A stretch of 64,000 nt of DNA from Streblospio benedicti (lineage: Eukaryota > Annelida > Polychaeta > Spionida > Spionidae): positions 17,779,623 to 17,843,622 of the forward strand of contig CM032668.1 in assembly GCA_019095985.1 (NCBI GenBank), written 5' to 3'. Position 1 is the stretch's first letter, and the number at the start of each line of letters is the position of its first letter. Made by a program: the position numbers and the translations under genes. Shown here in pieces: positions 1 through 11,772 of this stretch. The notes below the pieces were generated by a model. That model did no database searches and was not told the origin of the DNA. It saw only the letters and a list, made by a program, of their open reading frames with translations.

Positions 1-660
1 TAATATGTGCATTCAGAAAAAGTAGGGTGTTCTAAGCAGGTAATTTAACTTCAACAGCTAGACTACTCTGTCAAATTTGTGCCTCTACTCCAACACATAC
101 ACGAACAGATAATCAACCATTAACATAAATAAACAAATTAATAGACAGCAGTTAATCAATGATTAAGAATATTATTTAAAGAAGTTCGTCACCGGGTGGT
201 GTGGCTGGTAAAATGTTAGAGTAGACCTCCCTCTCCCCACTGGTAGTACCGTCATGTAAACACACACGCACAAAACTAGTCTCTACATATGCCAGCATTC
301 ACGGACCATCTGAATGCTCAGGATACCGGTGTAAAGTTTACTGCAGAAGGAGAAGATAATGGCGAGCTGGCATTCCTGGACACATCTACGTTGACGAAGG
401 AAGATGGCAGCCTTTCAAGATCTACTGCAAGCCCACACATACAGATCAGTAAAAGGAAAATCTAAGACATTAAAAACCAAGTTCGACCAAAATGAACGTC
501 CCAGAAGCACCATCTCACACATTTCAAGGACACCTCCATCTAACATCAAACGCCTCAAACCGGACCTCCACAAGAAGGCGGGGCCTCATTGCTGCCCACC
601 CTTTTGAATTTCCCAACATCCTACCAGCTGCCGCTGATGATGTCGCACTATCATCACGTG
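1..660 (+). mobile_element. Penelope-like retroelement fragment (RT C-terminal region)
   Basis: The plus strand at about 300-470 reads in the style of the end of a Penelope-like reverse transcriptase: a 'KFT.E.E..GEL.FLDT' stretch, then 'EDGSL', then a run resembling the usual 'KPTHTD' block. The first 290 bases and the tail to about 660 are non-coding to my eye and may belong to the same insertion. It is an old, broken partial copy. Assignment rests on motif order recalled from the family; it could be another retroelement with a similar RT thumb. Confidence 0.55.
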
Positions 661-848
661 ACGAATAGGTGGTTGTCAGAAGACTGAAAAGATCCGAGAA
701 GGATTCAAAGCTACCTAGGTGTGCTTCTTAAAAAAATGCAAAAGCAAAGTAGAGTAATCATGTACATTAAAAAACACGCTATTACGCATAACGTACAATG
801 TTTGTCAAGCTGGGCAAATGCTAAATCCTGAGTAGTGAATGCGTAGTA

Positions 849-1036
849 AGGGACGGTGCAATATTTACCAGGAAGGGGGACCGGTGCATTTGGTAGGGGG
901 ACAGGTACTTTTTTCAAGGTGCAAAGTAGGGGGACCTGATAATTTTTCATTCTCATTGGGCATGGGATGTGTACCTTTTTTCACCTGCTGAAATCCCAAC
1001 TTTGACAGGAGCGAATCGGTACAAATTATTCACGCA
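849..1036 (+). repeat. Inverted-repeat small element, copy A (left part)
   Basis: This begins with AGGGACGGTGCAATATTTACC and continues for about 190 bases that closely match 48563-48735. The complete family has inverted ends, since copies at 34130-34305 and 48563-48885 finish with the reverse complement of the same opening. This copy stops matching after 'ACAAATTATTCACGC', so the right half is missing. It is a non-coding MITE-like repeat. Confidence 0.8.
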
Positions 1037-1463
1037 AACAGGATAATGTTGCTCATCTGGTCATAGTTAAAGCCGCATCTCACTGGTTCCAGCTCACTGG
1101 GAACTTACACCCAGCTGATAAAAATCGGTTGGATATCCAGATTTTTTCATCGCTGCCAGTACCCCGCCAAAATATTTCTAGGAAGATTATCGATCAGTCC
1201 GCTCTTTTACACTCCCAGGTTTTGGGCTGCTCAAAACATCGAAAGCGTTAACAGCATACGTCAATCGATAATCCATTGATTTTTTTATGTGGGGCGTACA
1301 TCCTACATACGCCGAACATACGCTACACATGAGCTGAATATCCGCCGTGTATTGGGAGCAGATGCTCGGCAGATGAAAATGTTAGTGTAAGCTTGGCGCA
1401 CCTTGAGCATATGATGGCGTACATTCAGCAGATGTTCAACGTATTGTAGATGTATGTTCAGCG

Positions 1464-1625
1464 TGTTGTAAAAAGAAATCAATGGCTAATGCTCATTAGA
1501 TACATTGTTCATTAGATACGTTGTAACGTTCTCTGAATACTAAATAAAGGAAGTCAGTCTCTTTTTGCCACGTTGCCGGTGTTGTCGTTTTTATTAATAA
1601 GTTTAATATTTCAATAATTTCAACA
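1464..1625 (+). repeat. 5' LTR of the Copia fossil
   Basis: The 162-bp segment starts TGTTG and ends CAACA, the usual inverted LTR ends. It is followed directly by a GGTTATGGGCCCAG primer-binding-like sequence. An AATAAA lies inside it near 1542. No second copy exists in the window, so the boundaries rest on these end motifs alone. Confidence 0.7.
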
Positions 1626-3715
1626 GGTTATGGGCCCAGAGTTTTATTGTAAGTTAGTGTTCAGAGAAGTGGAATACTCTACTCGGTAAAATTGGTATTA
1701 GAAATATTGGTTCTTAAACTGGAAAATTCTGTAGATCTAGATCTATCAATTAGAAGTTAGAACGTTCTGGAACAACTTGGACACTAGTAATTTGAAACAT
1801 AAACTCAACAGTGGAATAAATCTTATTAAAAGGAAAAATGGCAACGGCAAGTGACCTGAAATGGTCGGTAGACAAATTAAGTGGTGAAAATTGGTCAACA
1901 TGGAAGTTTCAGATGAAACATGTGTTGCTTGCAAGAGACCTGTGGAAATGCATCGACGGAAGTTACACATTGCCAGATGGTGTAAACGCACAAGCAGAAT
2001 ATCACACTAAGCACCAGAAAGCCCTAACAACCATCGTGATGAGCGTAAGTACGCCACAACTGTATTTGATCACTGCAAGTACAACAGCGAAAAAGCTTGG
2101 ACTGCCCTATCCAATCACTTTGAATGTAAAACTCTAGGCAATAAACTGATCATTAAAAAACAGTATTTCCGATCACAAATGAATGAAAACAATTCAATGG
2201 AAGAACATCTCAAGGAAATGAAAGGTTTGGCTGAAAAGCTTGCAGCGATAGAATTCCCCATCTCAGAAGAAGATCAAGTTGTGACGCTTTTAGGTAGCTT
2301 ACCGGGAAGTTATCAGAATGTGGTGACAGCACTGGAGGCTCGAACTGATCTGACACTCAGTTATGTTCAGCAGACACTTTTATATGAAGAAAAAAAGCGT
2401 AATGGTGCAGCAAAAATGGTTGGGCAAGGTGATAGTGCGCTTGTAGCAAATAAAGGAAAAGGCAATGGAAACAAAAAAAGGTTCAAGTGCTATCAATGTG
2501 GGTCTTTCGGGCATTTTTGTAAGGATTGCCCCAAGAATAAGAAAAATGCATCACAAGTTGAAGTGACAGCACACAAAGCTAAGGCTGTGGTGGAAGATGA
2601 CGTTGAAAATACGATGTTTGATGATCTCGACCTCTTCAGAGCAGCTGTTGGGAAAATTGACGTGTCAAATGAATGGCTGATAGACTCTGGTGCATCTTGT
2701 CACATGACTCGTCAAAGGGATCATATCATTAATTATTCACACTTTGATAAGCCGGAAAAAGTGAATCTTGGTGATGGCTTTGCCCTGGATGCTATTGGTA
2801 AAGGAAATGTGCGATTGAAGTTGTCGTTAGCAGATGGAATGTCAAGGGAAGCAGAGTTGACACAGGTTCTGTATGTACCAGATTTGAGGTGTAACCTGTT
2901 TTCAGTGAGATCTGCTGTGTCTCAGGGAAAAGTTGTTAGTTTCTCTGGAAAGGAATGTGAAATCAAAGATCAAGATGGAAATATAAAAGGACATGGTATT
3001 CTTGATGGAAAGTTATACAAACTGAAATGTGATTCTCTGCTAGAATATGCATCTGTGGCAGAGGATATACAATGTTGGCATGATAGACTTGGTCACATGA
3101 GTGAACAAAGACTGAAGCACATGATAAATAATGAGATGGTGAATGGTGTCACACTCAAGAAATCAGGTTCACTAAAATTGTGTGAGGGATGTGTTGGAGG
3201 GAAAACTGCTAAGAAGAAATTTGAGCCAGTGGGAGAGAGACGTTCAACACAGAAGCTGGAACTGATTCACACTGATGTTTGTGGCCCTATGAAAACCACA
3301 TCTCATGGGGGAAAAAGTACTTTGTCACATTCACTGATGACTACACAAGGTGTGCTGCAGTTTATTTCATGGCACATAAATCAGAAGTCTTTGAAAAGTT
3401 CAAAGAGTATGAGGCCAAGGTAACAACAAAAACTGGGTTGCAGATCAAAGCTTTAAGAAGTGATAACGGTGGGGAATATTTATCCGAAAATTTCATGCAT
3501 TGAACATGAGATTACGATTCCGTACACGCCGCAGCAGAATGGAATTTCTGAAAGACTTAACCGTACACTTGTTGAGTCTGCAAGAGCTATGCTAAGTCCT
3601 GGGCTGAAGCAATTTCTACGGCATCATATATTCGGAACAGAACTCAAACGTCAAGTCTGAAAGACACCACACCATACGAAATCTGGTATGGGAAGAGGCC
3701 TGACTCGACATAAAA
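1464..3715 (+). mobile_element. Fossil Copia-type LTR retrotransposon (GalEa-like)
   Basis: Parts seen in order are: a short 5' LTR (1464-1625); a primer-binding-like TTATGGGCCCAG just after it; a Gag region from 1838; a CCHC zinc knuckle (CYQCGSFGHFCKDC) near 2490; a protease signature (LIDSGASCHMT) near 2690; a GAG-pre-integrase region (CWHDRLGHMSE) near 3075; and integrase core motifs including RSDNGGEY near 3460 and TPQQNG near 3525. Similarity fades near 3715, before any reverse transcriptase or RNase H, and no 3' LTR was found. The very short LTR and this binding site fit the GalEa clade of Copia elements, which is an inference. It is broken, with a few interruptions, and moderately old. 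Confidence 0.9.
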
Positions 3716-4049
3716 TGTTTGATGCGCGTGGGGGCGAGGGGGATCTCTGCACACTCTGGCCATTTTTGGCATCAACCACCATGATCTAATGTTCAAGGTA
3801 AGAGGCTCAAGACGAGTTCAAGGTAAGAGATGCCTTTAGTTATTTGTTACAAGCTTTAACACATAATTAGATTTTTACTAATTAAAATAACTATTATCTA
3901 ATGCAAAGTCCTTACATGTCTGTAGAAACTCATACATTGCTGATGGAGAAGGTGCTATAATACAAGTATACAAGTACATGGTATGTTGTCAATGTATGTG
4001 TGGAGGATCCTCATAAAACAGAAAATATAATTGTTATGTCCATTTTCAG

Positions 4050-5035
4050 CATGGATGTCGATCGCATTAGAACTGGTCATGATTGCGGCGGCCAAGGGGC
4101 TGTCGCACGAGGAGTTGGCATGGGTAAGAGAAATACTTCTGCCGTGTTTCCAATGCTACTACTATCTGAAACACATTTTAAAACACATCTCAGCAAATTG
4201 ACAATGGCTTTAATAATGCTAAACTAATTTGACATCAATTTAATTTGGGAGTGTATTACGACCCCATTTGACCAACATCACACCCGAGCCTGGTCCTGGG
4301 GAAATGGCATTGTTCATGTCCGCGATTGTATTGATTGATGGAGCTTTCATTCAGACATGAATTTTATGTTTAGCTTTCTGCATGGAGTGACATCCAGATA
4401 TATTTCCAGCCAATGTGTTGCATTATTTACTTCTATCATCCATTGTATTTTGTGCAAACATTCATTGGAAAATCATTTTCATTTGCCTATCGAAAAGTGT
4501 AAAATCCACGGAGATTAGCTTTCACAATCAGCTTATGTTTATGGTACATGATCGGAGATTCTATTATTTATAATGACATTTCTTCACTCTCTCAGATTTG
4601 GAGAAGTAAGTTGTCAAATGTCTGAATTTATCATTAGGTTGTTCATTATAATACTCAACAGAAGAGGAAATGGGTGAGAAAAGTTTAGAATGGCATCATC
4701 ATTGTCCATTTTCTATCGTCTCACATACATATTTCAACTAAGGTCAAATGTTTTGAAAGAGAATACTTTTAAAACCCTTGGGGAAACACACACACATATA
4801 GACATTTTTAATGTTTTCTTGCATGCATATTTTATTTTATGTGAAGTATATTTCATGTAATCAATGCTGCATTGGTGTTGTAGGCCTGTGAGGCTCACGG
4901 AGAGGTGATTGGGGAGGCGGGCCTCCAGTTCATGGTGGCCCATCTGGCCCCCCATCACCTCGTTGACGAATCCATGGGCTTCAGAGGGCACAGGATCCAT
5001 GAGCTGTTGGGTCTGGCGCAGAGGGCAGAACTGAG
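4050..5035 (+). CDS. Two linked coding exons of an unidentified gene
   Basis: Exon 4050-4123 follows a TTTTCAG acceptor and ends at GTAAGAG. Exon 4884-5035 follows TTGTAG and ends at GTAAGG. Read in compatible phase (0 at the shared intron) they give 74 residues: a helix-rich part (ALELVMIAAAKGLSHEELAW) and then a stretch containing ACEAHGEVIGEAG and ending LAQRAELR. Exon 4884-5035 is clearly richer in GC than the bases around it. The upstream exon needs two bases from an earlier exon, and exon 4884-5035 ends in phase 2. I do not recognise the family. The exons may be the 5' part of the plus-strand KH-macrodomain gene 30 kb downstream, but the phase of the first exon seen there (35231) does not match directly, so other exons would be needed. 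Confidence 0.55.
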
Positions 5036-5810
5036 GTAAGGGACACACAATCTCTATTGACCTATGATTAAACTTAACTATTGACCTATGATTAAAAAAT
5101 TACTACTACCATGCAACTTTAGCACCTACTTTTATATTCACGTGCATAGCCAGGCCTCCATAAAAGGACAGTTTATTAGAATTCTTTCACAACGTTTTAC
5201 AAAAGGCTATATACAAACTGCTGAGACAAGCACAACTACGGCATACATAATCACGAGACACGAACTTGCACCTGGCGTAGCACAGCCAGAATCCTTTTAA
5301 GATGTGCTGAACAATTTTAGTGTCATTATCCGATCCATCCAAAATCTAATCTCACAATATATGCCACTATCATGGAGTATGGTTGCATTTATATATAGCT
5401 ACAAAGCTTAATGTGATGACAAGTCCATGGAGTAACAGTTTCCATCATAGCTGAAAATTGGTACTGAATATCAAAATAAAAATTATAGGAATGATACTCT
5501 ATTTTTTGGTGTATCTACATTGTAATTTTTATTGTTCTGATTGGTTTACATAATAATGAACACTTTAATACATGGAAATGGAACTTTTTCAGTCTATGAG
5601 AGACGTCAGACATTTTAAACAAGACAAAATTGGGGATTAGATATGGCTAGTCACTCAAGTGATACAGTAATGCTACATGCGAATCAAAAATATGAACAAA
5701 CTAATACCAATTATGGGACCCACTCCCCATTCTAGGCTTGTTCGAAATGACCGAAAAAATGATTTAGAGATTCTAGTGGGCCATACTGATTTTACCTGAA
5801 AGTGATTGTT
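5036..5810. other. Non-coding stretch
   Basis: AT-rich sequence with no convincing ORF, splice-bounded exon or inverted repeat. It separates the orphan exons from the hAT element. Confidence 0.5.
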
Positions 5811-5930
5811 TACTGGCGTAGCCAGCCAATCGGCCGGCACAGCCGGCCGACCAGCGTGCCAACGGCGCGCGGTTTAGCTAGGGTGGTCCGGGGGCATGCC
5901 CCCCGGAAAAATTTTGGAAATTTAGATTGT

Positions 5931-6106
5931 AAATAGTGCATTTTAAGAGCATTTTACACCAGATTTATAGGCATTTTATGCACCCATATTCAGAACATTT
6001 ATTAGATAACATATGCGATTCTTCCGGATTTTATAATAGTGCATTTTAAGAGCATTTTACACCAGATTTATGCACCCATATTCAGAACATTTATTGGATA
6101 GCATCT
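5931..6106. repeat. Imperfect tandem duplication inside the hAT 3' region
   Basis: The segment from about 5935 to 6015 ('AATAGTGCATTTTAAGAGC...') is repeated from about 6034 to 6106. The second copy lacks about 12 bases of the first. It lies downstream of the transposase stop codon. Confidence 0.85.
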
Positions 6107-6603
6107 TCATTTATTGTTCATTCATATCTTACATAATAATATTTTTAGATTTATACAACAAAATGAATACAGACCTTCATCACTAGTTACATACTCGATA
6201 ATGTACATGTCATAGCAGAGAAGAACCATTCATTGCAAAAATGCAATTGAGAAGTCCTTCTCTGGGCCAGGATGTCCATATATACATTCTTTACAGGGGA
6301 GATTTCAGACCTGAAGCAAATATATAAACATGTTCTTGTTTATCATCTGCATACAAATGTACATATGGATTTACTTTACTAAATGATGTATCAATACAAC
6401 ATTCTTGCATGCAAAAAATTATACTTTAAAAACAGCTAGCTTCCTTTGTCAGTGGGATATTAAACACATTGATTCCAATTAAACATAAATTTTCTTCTAT
6501 AAATAAAATAACTGAATCCATACAACACAAGATGGATAACAGAACCAACAATATAAACACTTATAGGAATGGGGCTGCATGATTATATCATACTTCTGAC
6601 TTA

Positions 6604-9087
6604 CTACACACGGGATTTCTTGGAAGGGGGCTGGGTGAAATCAGGCCTTGCCTTCCTTTTGAACGAAATCTGTTTTTTCAATTTACTTGCTACCTTGTGT
6701 ACTGATGTCTGGGTAACAGGAATTTTCTTTGCTGTCTTCTTGGCTTTTTCTTCTTGAAGCTTCTTTTTATGCCGAGCATGAGAGGTTCTGATCGAGTGAC
6801 AAAGTGCTTTGTCAACAGGAGTGTACAATTTGTCAGCCCTGTGAAATTTCTGGCAAGTTGTTGTTTTGTCCTTCTTTAGGTCGTACTTCACTCGCTGAAT
6901 TGCAGCGTATGTGGATATGTTCAGCCTATTAGTTTTTGCAGTAATCACATTATTCATAACGCTGAAGCTTTGCTCCACATGAGGCGCCGTGAATATGGAC
7001 AGTACAGCCATCATGATCTTCTGGACTTTTGGATATTTTCCCAAAGCAAATATCTTCTGCCACCAATGATCTAATCTTTTTGGCTCATCAGGCAAATCAT
7101 CTTGTACATTTAAGCTATTCACTTCCTTCACGTACTCATCCATTTCTTCTTCATCTAGTACTGTTGGAAAATCCTTTGCTAGCTTCTTCAAAAATGAAGC
7201 TGTCCCTGAACAACCTATTGCCGTGGGGTCAGTGGCTGAAAGTCTCTTCAACAACTTATTGTGAATGGGTAATTTCTTCAGAATATAATCTCCTGACTCG
7301 ACATAGGCTTTGTGCAGGACTTGAATAACTTCTTTGCTCGAACTTGTGCTTGAAGTTGCCACAGGGAAATTGAATGGCAAACCTGCTATCCCTTCTTGGA
7401 CACTCTCAGATCTCCTCCTATCAGACTGTTCCATTTCTTTCAATGCTTTTGAAGCCTCTTTCCCCATGAACATCTCATTTGTTGGTAACTGGTTCTTTGG
7501 GTCTTTAACATTCAATTTCTTCAATTCACTGGTAGTTATTTCTTTGAGGACTTCATGCTTGATAAAGCAAGATAAAAATACCTTTATTAGTGATTTCTGC
7601 TCATGATGAAGTCTGTGTACCATTGGCTCTTTCTGTTCGAAGATAAGAATGCATGACTTAAACATAGGCAGAATGTCATTGTACAGTTGAAGATGGAACT
7701 TAGTATTTGAAGCCTTGTAGAATAGCTTGTCTATAATTCTTAGCTTTCTTGCTTTTCCTTCAGGCGTAAGAGACTTCCATTTGATTCTACATAGCTCCTG
7801 GATTTCACTAACTCTTTTCTTCTGTTTGCCGTCTAGGTTCTTCACGATCTCATCAACCACCTCTTTGTAGACATGTTTCTCTTCCCTTGGAATCCAAATG
7901 AAATAAATAAGCATGAATGCATTCATCATCTTCAGATTGGATACCAAAACATCATATACTGATAACCACCTATGAGCAATTCTTTCTTTGGGGACATGGT
8001 ATTCTAACTTGAGAATCAGACATAGTTCACATAAGTAGGTCTTGAGGTCTTGAGAATACCTGTATTCTGTGAATAGATCATCCATTAGGTGCTCAACAAT
8101 GTTGTTGAAATATGAACAAAACTTCTTCACTCCATTGTTCAGATGGTGGCATGTATCTCCATCAATATCTAGCAAGTGAGGGGCTTTTAAGCGAAGAAGT
8201 GTTTCAAAACCACCTTTAACTCCCCTCATTGTTCCGGCCGAGTCACTAAGTGTTGATATCAGATTCTCTAATGGGATTTCATCTTCTTTGAACAATTTTA
8301 ACATTGTGTTTAGCAGTGACTTTGCTGTACCATCTACTAGTGGGACTGAATCGTAAAAGTCGACCACTACTTCTTTGTGCTCCTCACTAAAATAGCACAC
8401 AAGGATAGCAAATACCTTCTCGTTGTTATTTGAAGTGCACTCATCTACATTTATAGAAAATTTCTTGCTCTTCAGATCTTGCACAAGTCTCGCTCTAGTC
8501 AGATGTGCCAGTCCCATTTTCAACTTGTATGTGGCAGAATCCTTCTCAAGTTTTACTGAATTGAGGGCCATGGGGTCTGACGACATTTCTCTTGCATACT
8601 CCACTAAATGTGGCGCAAGAGAAAATGGCAAATTAAATTCTGCCAAAAATGACACAGTGCGTGCCTCAGAATGGGAGATTCTGTCCACTATACTGACTGA
8701 TGGTTGTACTTGTTTGGGTTTAGGCCCAGGACATGTACCATGCACGTTTAGAGGGGTCCCATATGGCATGGTACAGGTGTCAGACTTGTTGATACTAGTT
8801 GTCAATGACTGCATTTTCTGCTGCTTTTGCATAGAGTCTGCAGCATCCTTATGTTGCTGACATAAAGCATGCTGTTTGAGCACTTTCTTCCCCGATGAGC
8901 CATAATTAATCTGTTTCATATTGCACCAGAGACATATGCACAAACCAGCAACATCTATTTTTCGTATGTAATCCCCTAACGTCGTACCTTTAGGGTCTGT
9001 TTCCATCATCCACTCCCATTTAAACTTATTCTTGACACCTTTTTCAATAGATGTCAGACTATCCGATGGTTGTAATTGCTTTGGCAT
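6604..9087 (-). CDS. hAT-type transposase, 827 aa, uninterrupted
   Basis: This would cut and paste its own element in the nucleus. An N-terminal BED-like zinc finger is visible (C52-x2-C55, H73, H79). The RNase H-like core follows: first acid in NVDECTS (D215), second in LSDSAGTM (D282), then CHHLNN (313-318), HRW (372-374) and DHWW before the C-terminal block. That block contains HVEQSFSVMNN (from about 693) and is the usual hAT dimerisation region. The last ~50 residues are strongly basic and could act as a nuclear signal. Length fits an autonomous hAT transposase (600-900 aa). The start ATG lies in a GC-rich promoter-like region (9095-9250) with a CGCCATTTTG motif and an inverted CCAAT box. 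It could be a domesticated gene rather than a live transposon, but no introns are seen. Confidence 0.85.
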   Translation of the reverse strand: MPKQLQPSDSLTSIEKGVKNKFKWEWMMETDPKGTTLGDYIRKIDVAGLCICLWCNMKQINYGSSGKKVLKQHALCQQHKDAADSMQKQQKMQSLTTSINKSDTCTMPYGTPLNVHGTCPGPKPKQVQPSVSIVDRISHSEARTVSFLAEFNLPFSLAPHLVEYAREMSSDPMALNSVKLEKDSATYKLKMGLAHLTRARLVQDLKSKKFSINVDECTSNNNEKVFAILVCYFSEEHKEVVVDFYDSVPLVDGTAKSLLNTMLKLFKEDEIPLENLISTLSDSAGTMRGVKGGFETLLRLKAPHLLDIDGDTCHHLNNGVKKFCSYFNNIVEHLMDDLFTEYRYSQDLKTYLCELCLILKLEYHVPKERIAHRWLSVYDVLVSNLKMMNAFMLIYFIWIPREEKHVYKEVVDEIVKNLDGKQKKRVSEIQELCRIKWKSLTPEGKARKLRIIDKLFYKASNTKFHLQLYNDILPMFKSCILIFEQKEPMVHRLHHEQKSLIKVFLSCFIKHEVLKEITTSELKKLNVKDPKNQLPTNEMFMGKEASKALKEMEQSDRRRSESVQEGIAGLPFNFPVATSSTSSSKEVIQVLHKAYVESGDYILKKLPIHNKLLKRLSATDPTAIGCSGTASFLKKLAKDFPTVLDEEEMDEYVKEVNSLNVQDDLPDEPKRLDHWWQKIFALGKYPKVQKIMMAVLSIFTAPHVEQSFSVMNNVITAKTNRLNISTYAAIQRVKYDLKKDKTTTCQKFHRADKLYTPVDKALCHSIRTSHARHKKKLQEEKAKKTAKKIPVTQTSVHKVASKLKKQISFKRKARPDFTQPPSKKSRV

Positions 9088-9481
9088 TATGAAAATTCGT
9101 GAAAATATTAAAAGAAATTACCCAAAATGTGAAGTCAGCACGGAGGCCGCCATTTTGTGCCGCGAAACGAAGGCGATTCGTATTCGTAAAACGGCCTGTG
9201 ATTGGATATACCACGCGATGTGCAGCCTCGGCTGCAACATTTTATGCTGTACGTGAGTACTTTGTTGATCGTGAATGTCTTTTCAGTGACGCCATATTGC
9301 TTTTTTGTTACTATGGCCGCTGTGGTGTTTGAAGCTCGAAAATCCGTAGAAAATCCGGAAAAATCGCATCGTAGTTCGAATTACAGGAAAATACCGGAGA
9401 AAAAACGGAGGTCTGATACCCCAATGATTGAAATTGAGCACTCTTCATTGTTACCATGAAAAGCCCCCCGGTGAGGGCAAA

Positions 9482-9858
9482 CCAGTGTTTTACACTGGAA
9501 TGTCACAACTGTGTTTTTCCATATATTGGCATAAAGATTATTGATTTATAGCAGTATCATCTATTACCAAAGTGGATACATTTTTGTTCAATTGTCTGCA
9601 TTTTGTTGTTATAGAATATTGATTTTAATGGTGCATTCCAATAGTAATACCAATGTGATTCCATAGTAAAATGGATTGTAAATGGGCAAGGCAGTCCTGC
9701 TGACCAGGCCAAGCCCATATGAAATGGGTTCCAGGTCACCAGGCCTGGCATGCAGGTTTGAGCATCCTAGCTCAAACGAGGCCTGTAGAGGGGAACGAAC
9801 CAGACGGATGGACGGACGCAAAACAATTAGGGGTACAAGCCAGTGTATAAAACACTGG
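9482..9858. repeat. Pair of CCAGTGT...ACACTGG palindromes
   Basis: A perfect palindrome with a 3-base loop, CCAGTGT-TTT-ACACTGG, lies at 9482-9498. A near copy, CCAGTGT-ATAAA-ACACTGG, lies at 9840-9858. They bracket about 340 bases and may be the ends of a small element. The bases between include a fragment repeated at 10080. Confidence 0.55.
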
Positions 9859-10165
9859 AACAAAAATAAAAAAAGAGCACAACTCCTGATTTCCACAGAC
9901 CATAAAAAGCTCACAACTCCATGACCATAAAGAACGTCTTGCTATATATCAACTATAGAGTTACAATATGGCTAAAGTATGGTATTTGTTTAATTGTATG
10001 CAATAGGTTGTAACCACTCAAATCAAAGTAAAAGACCATGTAGACCAACTATTCCATGACGACTATGTATTGTATTTACAGGCAAGGCAGTCCTGCTGAC
10101 CAGGCCAAGGCCACACAGCTGTACACCAGCCACCAGGCCTGGCAGCAGGTCCAACAACGGGTGGT
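9676..10165 (+). repeat. Direct repeat of an exon segment
   Basis: GGCAAGGCAGTCCTGCTGACC... at 9681-9760 is repeated at 10081-10160. The second copy sits right after a TTTACAG acceptor and is the start of a likely exon. The first copy has diverged and looks like a non-functional duplicate. Confidence 0.75.
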
Positions 10166-11046
10166 AGGCCTTGTGGTGAGAAGGACACGGCGGTGGGGGC
10201 TAAAACAGGAAAGGGGTGCGTGGGATGCGTACATAGACGGAATAGACGCACTAAAAGCGGCTGAGGACCAGGCAGTACAAGCAGGAGCTGAGGGCAGCCC
10301 CTGCTGCTGGCCCAGCCGCTACGCTCCCCGCACCCCAAGCCCCACCGCAGGCACCACCCGCTCAGCCGCCTCCTGCCAATGCACCTGCTCAGCAGCATCC
10401 AGCTCCTCAGCCACAACAGCATCAACAACAGCCACAGCCACCTGCACCAGGCTCCAAGAAGCGGCGGGGAAGCGAAACTGAGCCCTCCCCCTCCAAAAGG
10501 CGACTCGTTCCATGTAAGTATTACATAAAACAATTATTGGTGCATCACTCATTTCAAAGATATCATTCAGTCATGGACGTCTTTGAAAGAAAACACCACT
10601 AAAAGGGGCTACAATTCATAATGACTCCGGAGACAGATTAGTGAAAAATTGAACCCATCATAGTGTGATTTTTAGCCCACCTCTACCCTATATTTTGTGT
10701 AAGAATTTCAGGCAACTCTCTCCCCTCCCCCTTAACAATTGGCTCTATAAGTGCAACCCACACAAAAATCTTGGTTTTTCAGCCACTCAGTTTTTTCATA
10801 CTACTCTTTGGTCATGATGAACGAAATTGCATTATTTTCAAATTTTAATTTTGCAAATATGCTCAATTTGATCAGGTAAAGCCAAATTGAAATGTAAATT
10901 TGCATATTTTGGACAGCAACAACAGCAACAACAGCAGCCACAACAAGAGCAGCCACAACAGCATCAGCCACAACAGCAGCAGCTCAGGCGGAGGAAGAGG
11001 AACCGATTGAGATGGAGATGGAGCACTCAGATGATGACAGAGAAGG
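10080..11046 (+). pseudogene. Q/P/A-rich exons with a nuclear-signal-like tail
   Basis: Segment 10080-10512 follows a TTTACAG acceptor and ends at GTAAGT. Its last part encodes a P/A/Q-rich chain ending in basic clusters (GSKKRRGSE and SKRRLVP) that look like a bipartite nuclear signal. Segment 10917-11046 follows GGACAG and reads in matching phase as a T/A-rich chain turning acidic (QAEEEEPIEMEMEHSDDD). The first half of segment one (QLYTSHQAWQQVQQ, DALKAAEDQ) is in another frame, with a stop near 10252, so either an intron is missed or the exon is frame-shifted. It could be linked to the pogo-like relic that follows, since the splice phase fits, or be an unrelated decayed gene. Function unknown. 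Confidence 0.4.
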
Positions 11047-11772
11047 TATAGTGCTCAATGCTTTGGGATTCCTAAACAGTTCAGCTTTTGGCAACTGAGC
11101 AATGCCATACATGACCATCTGTGCATCCATGGGCTTTTAGGTGGAAAATTTATCAATTTAGAGGGCAGTATTGTACATGACTGTCTTTTAAGTTGGAATT
11201 TCAATGGTCTGAAATTTGATATAGTCCTACATGTAATTTGTTAGGAGCTCTAGCATGGTTGTAAACGGTACATGTCAATCATCAGTAGATATCATATCCA
11301 GAAGTTGATTACCATAATTTTTACAATTAAAGTAAAGGTATATAGAAAAACTACTCCATAACTTTTTTCATTTTCATATATATGTAAGAACAAAGTATCT
11401 TTCATAAAATGTAATTACCGTATTCCCGCACATTAAAGCCCATGGGCTTATAACCGAAAAACAGCACTTTTTGGACCTTTTGAAAATGAAAAAAGTTCCC
11501 ACTTATAAGCCCAGGGGCGTAGTCATTGATCCAACAAGTGGTCAAGAAGCAGTTGTTGGTAAGTATAGCAATGTCACTGTTGATTTTTTACATTACACTG
11601 AATTGGCATTTTCTTAATTTTAAGCATTTATTATTTAAGTCTTCATTAGATTATTTTACTTATTTACTAGTTATTTGATCACAAATGCTGATAAATATTT
11701 CATATTTTGGTGATGTAGTTATGTAGTCATGATGAACATGTTATGATTAAATCTAACTGTAACTACTAAGGC

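Larger units (their letters stand above)
5811..9480 (-). mobile_element. hAT-superfamily DNA transposon with intact transposase
   Basis: The unit is built around the 827-residue transposase at 6604-9087. The left flank (5811-5920) is a GC-rich palindromic block, with CTGGCGTAGCCAG, a GGCCGGC...GCCGGCC hairpin and GGGGGCATGCCCCCC, of the kind seen at transposon ends. The right side reaches a GCCCCCCGG block near 9465 and a palindrome at 9482. I could not align clean terminal inverted repeats or a target-site duplication, so both outer limits are approximate. Confidence 0.6.

Noticed and set aside
8423-8860. 145-codon plus-strand ORF
   Set aside because: Antisense shadow of the hAT transposase.
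10063-10552. Minus-strand ORFs rich in Leu/Trp/Gly
   Set aside because: Shadows of the GC-rich Q/P/A exon on the plus strand; no motif or splice support.
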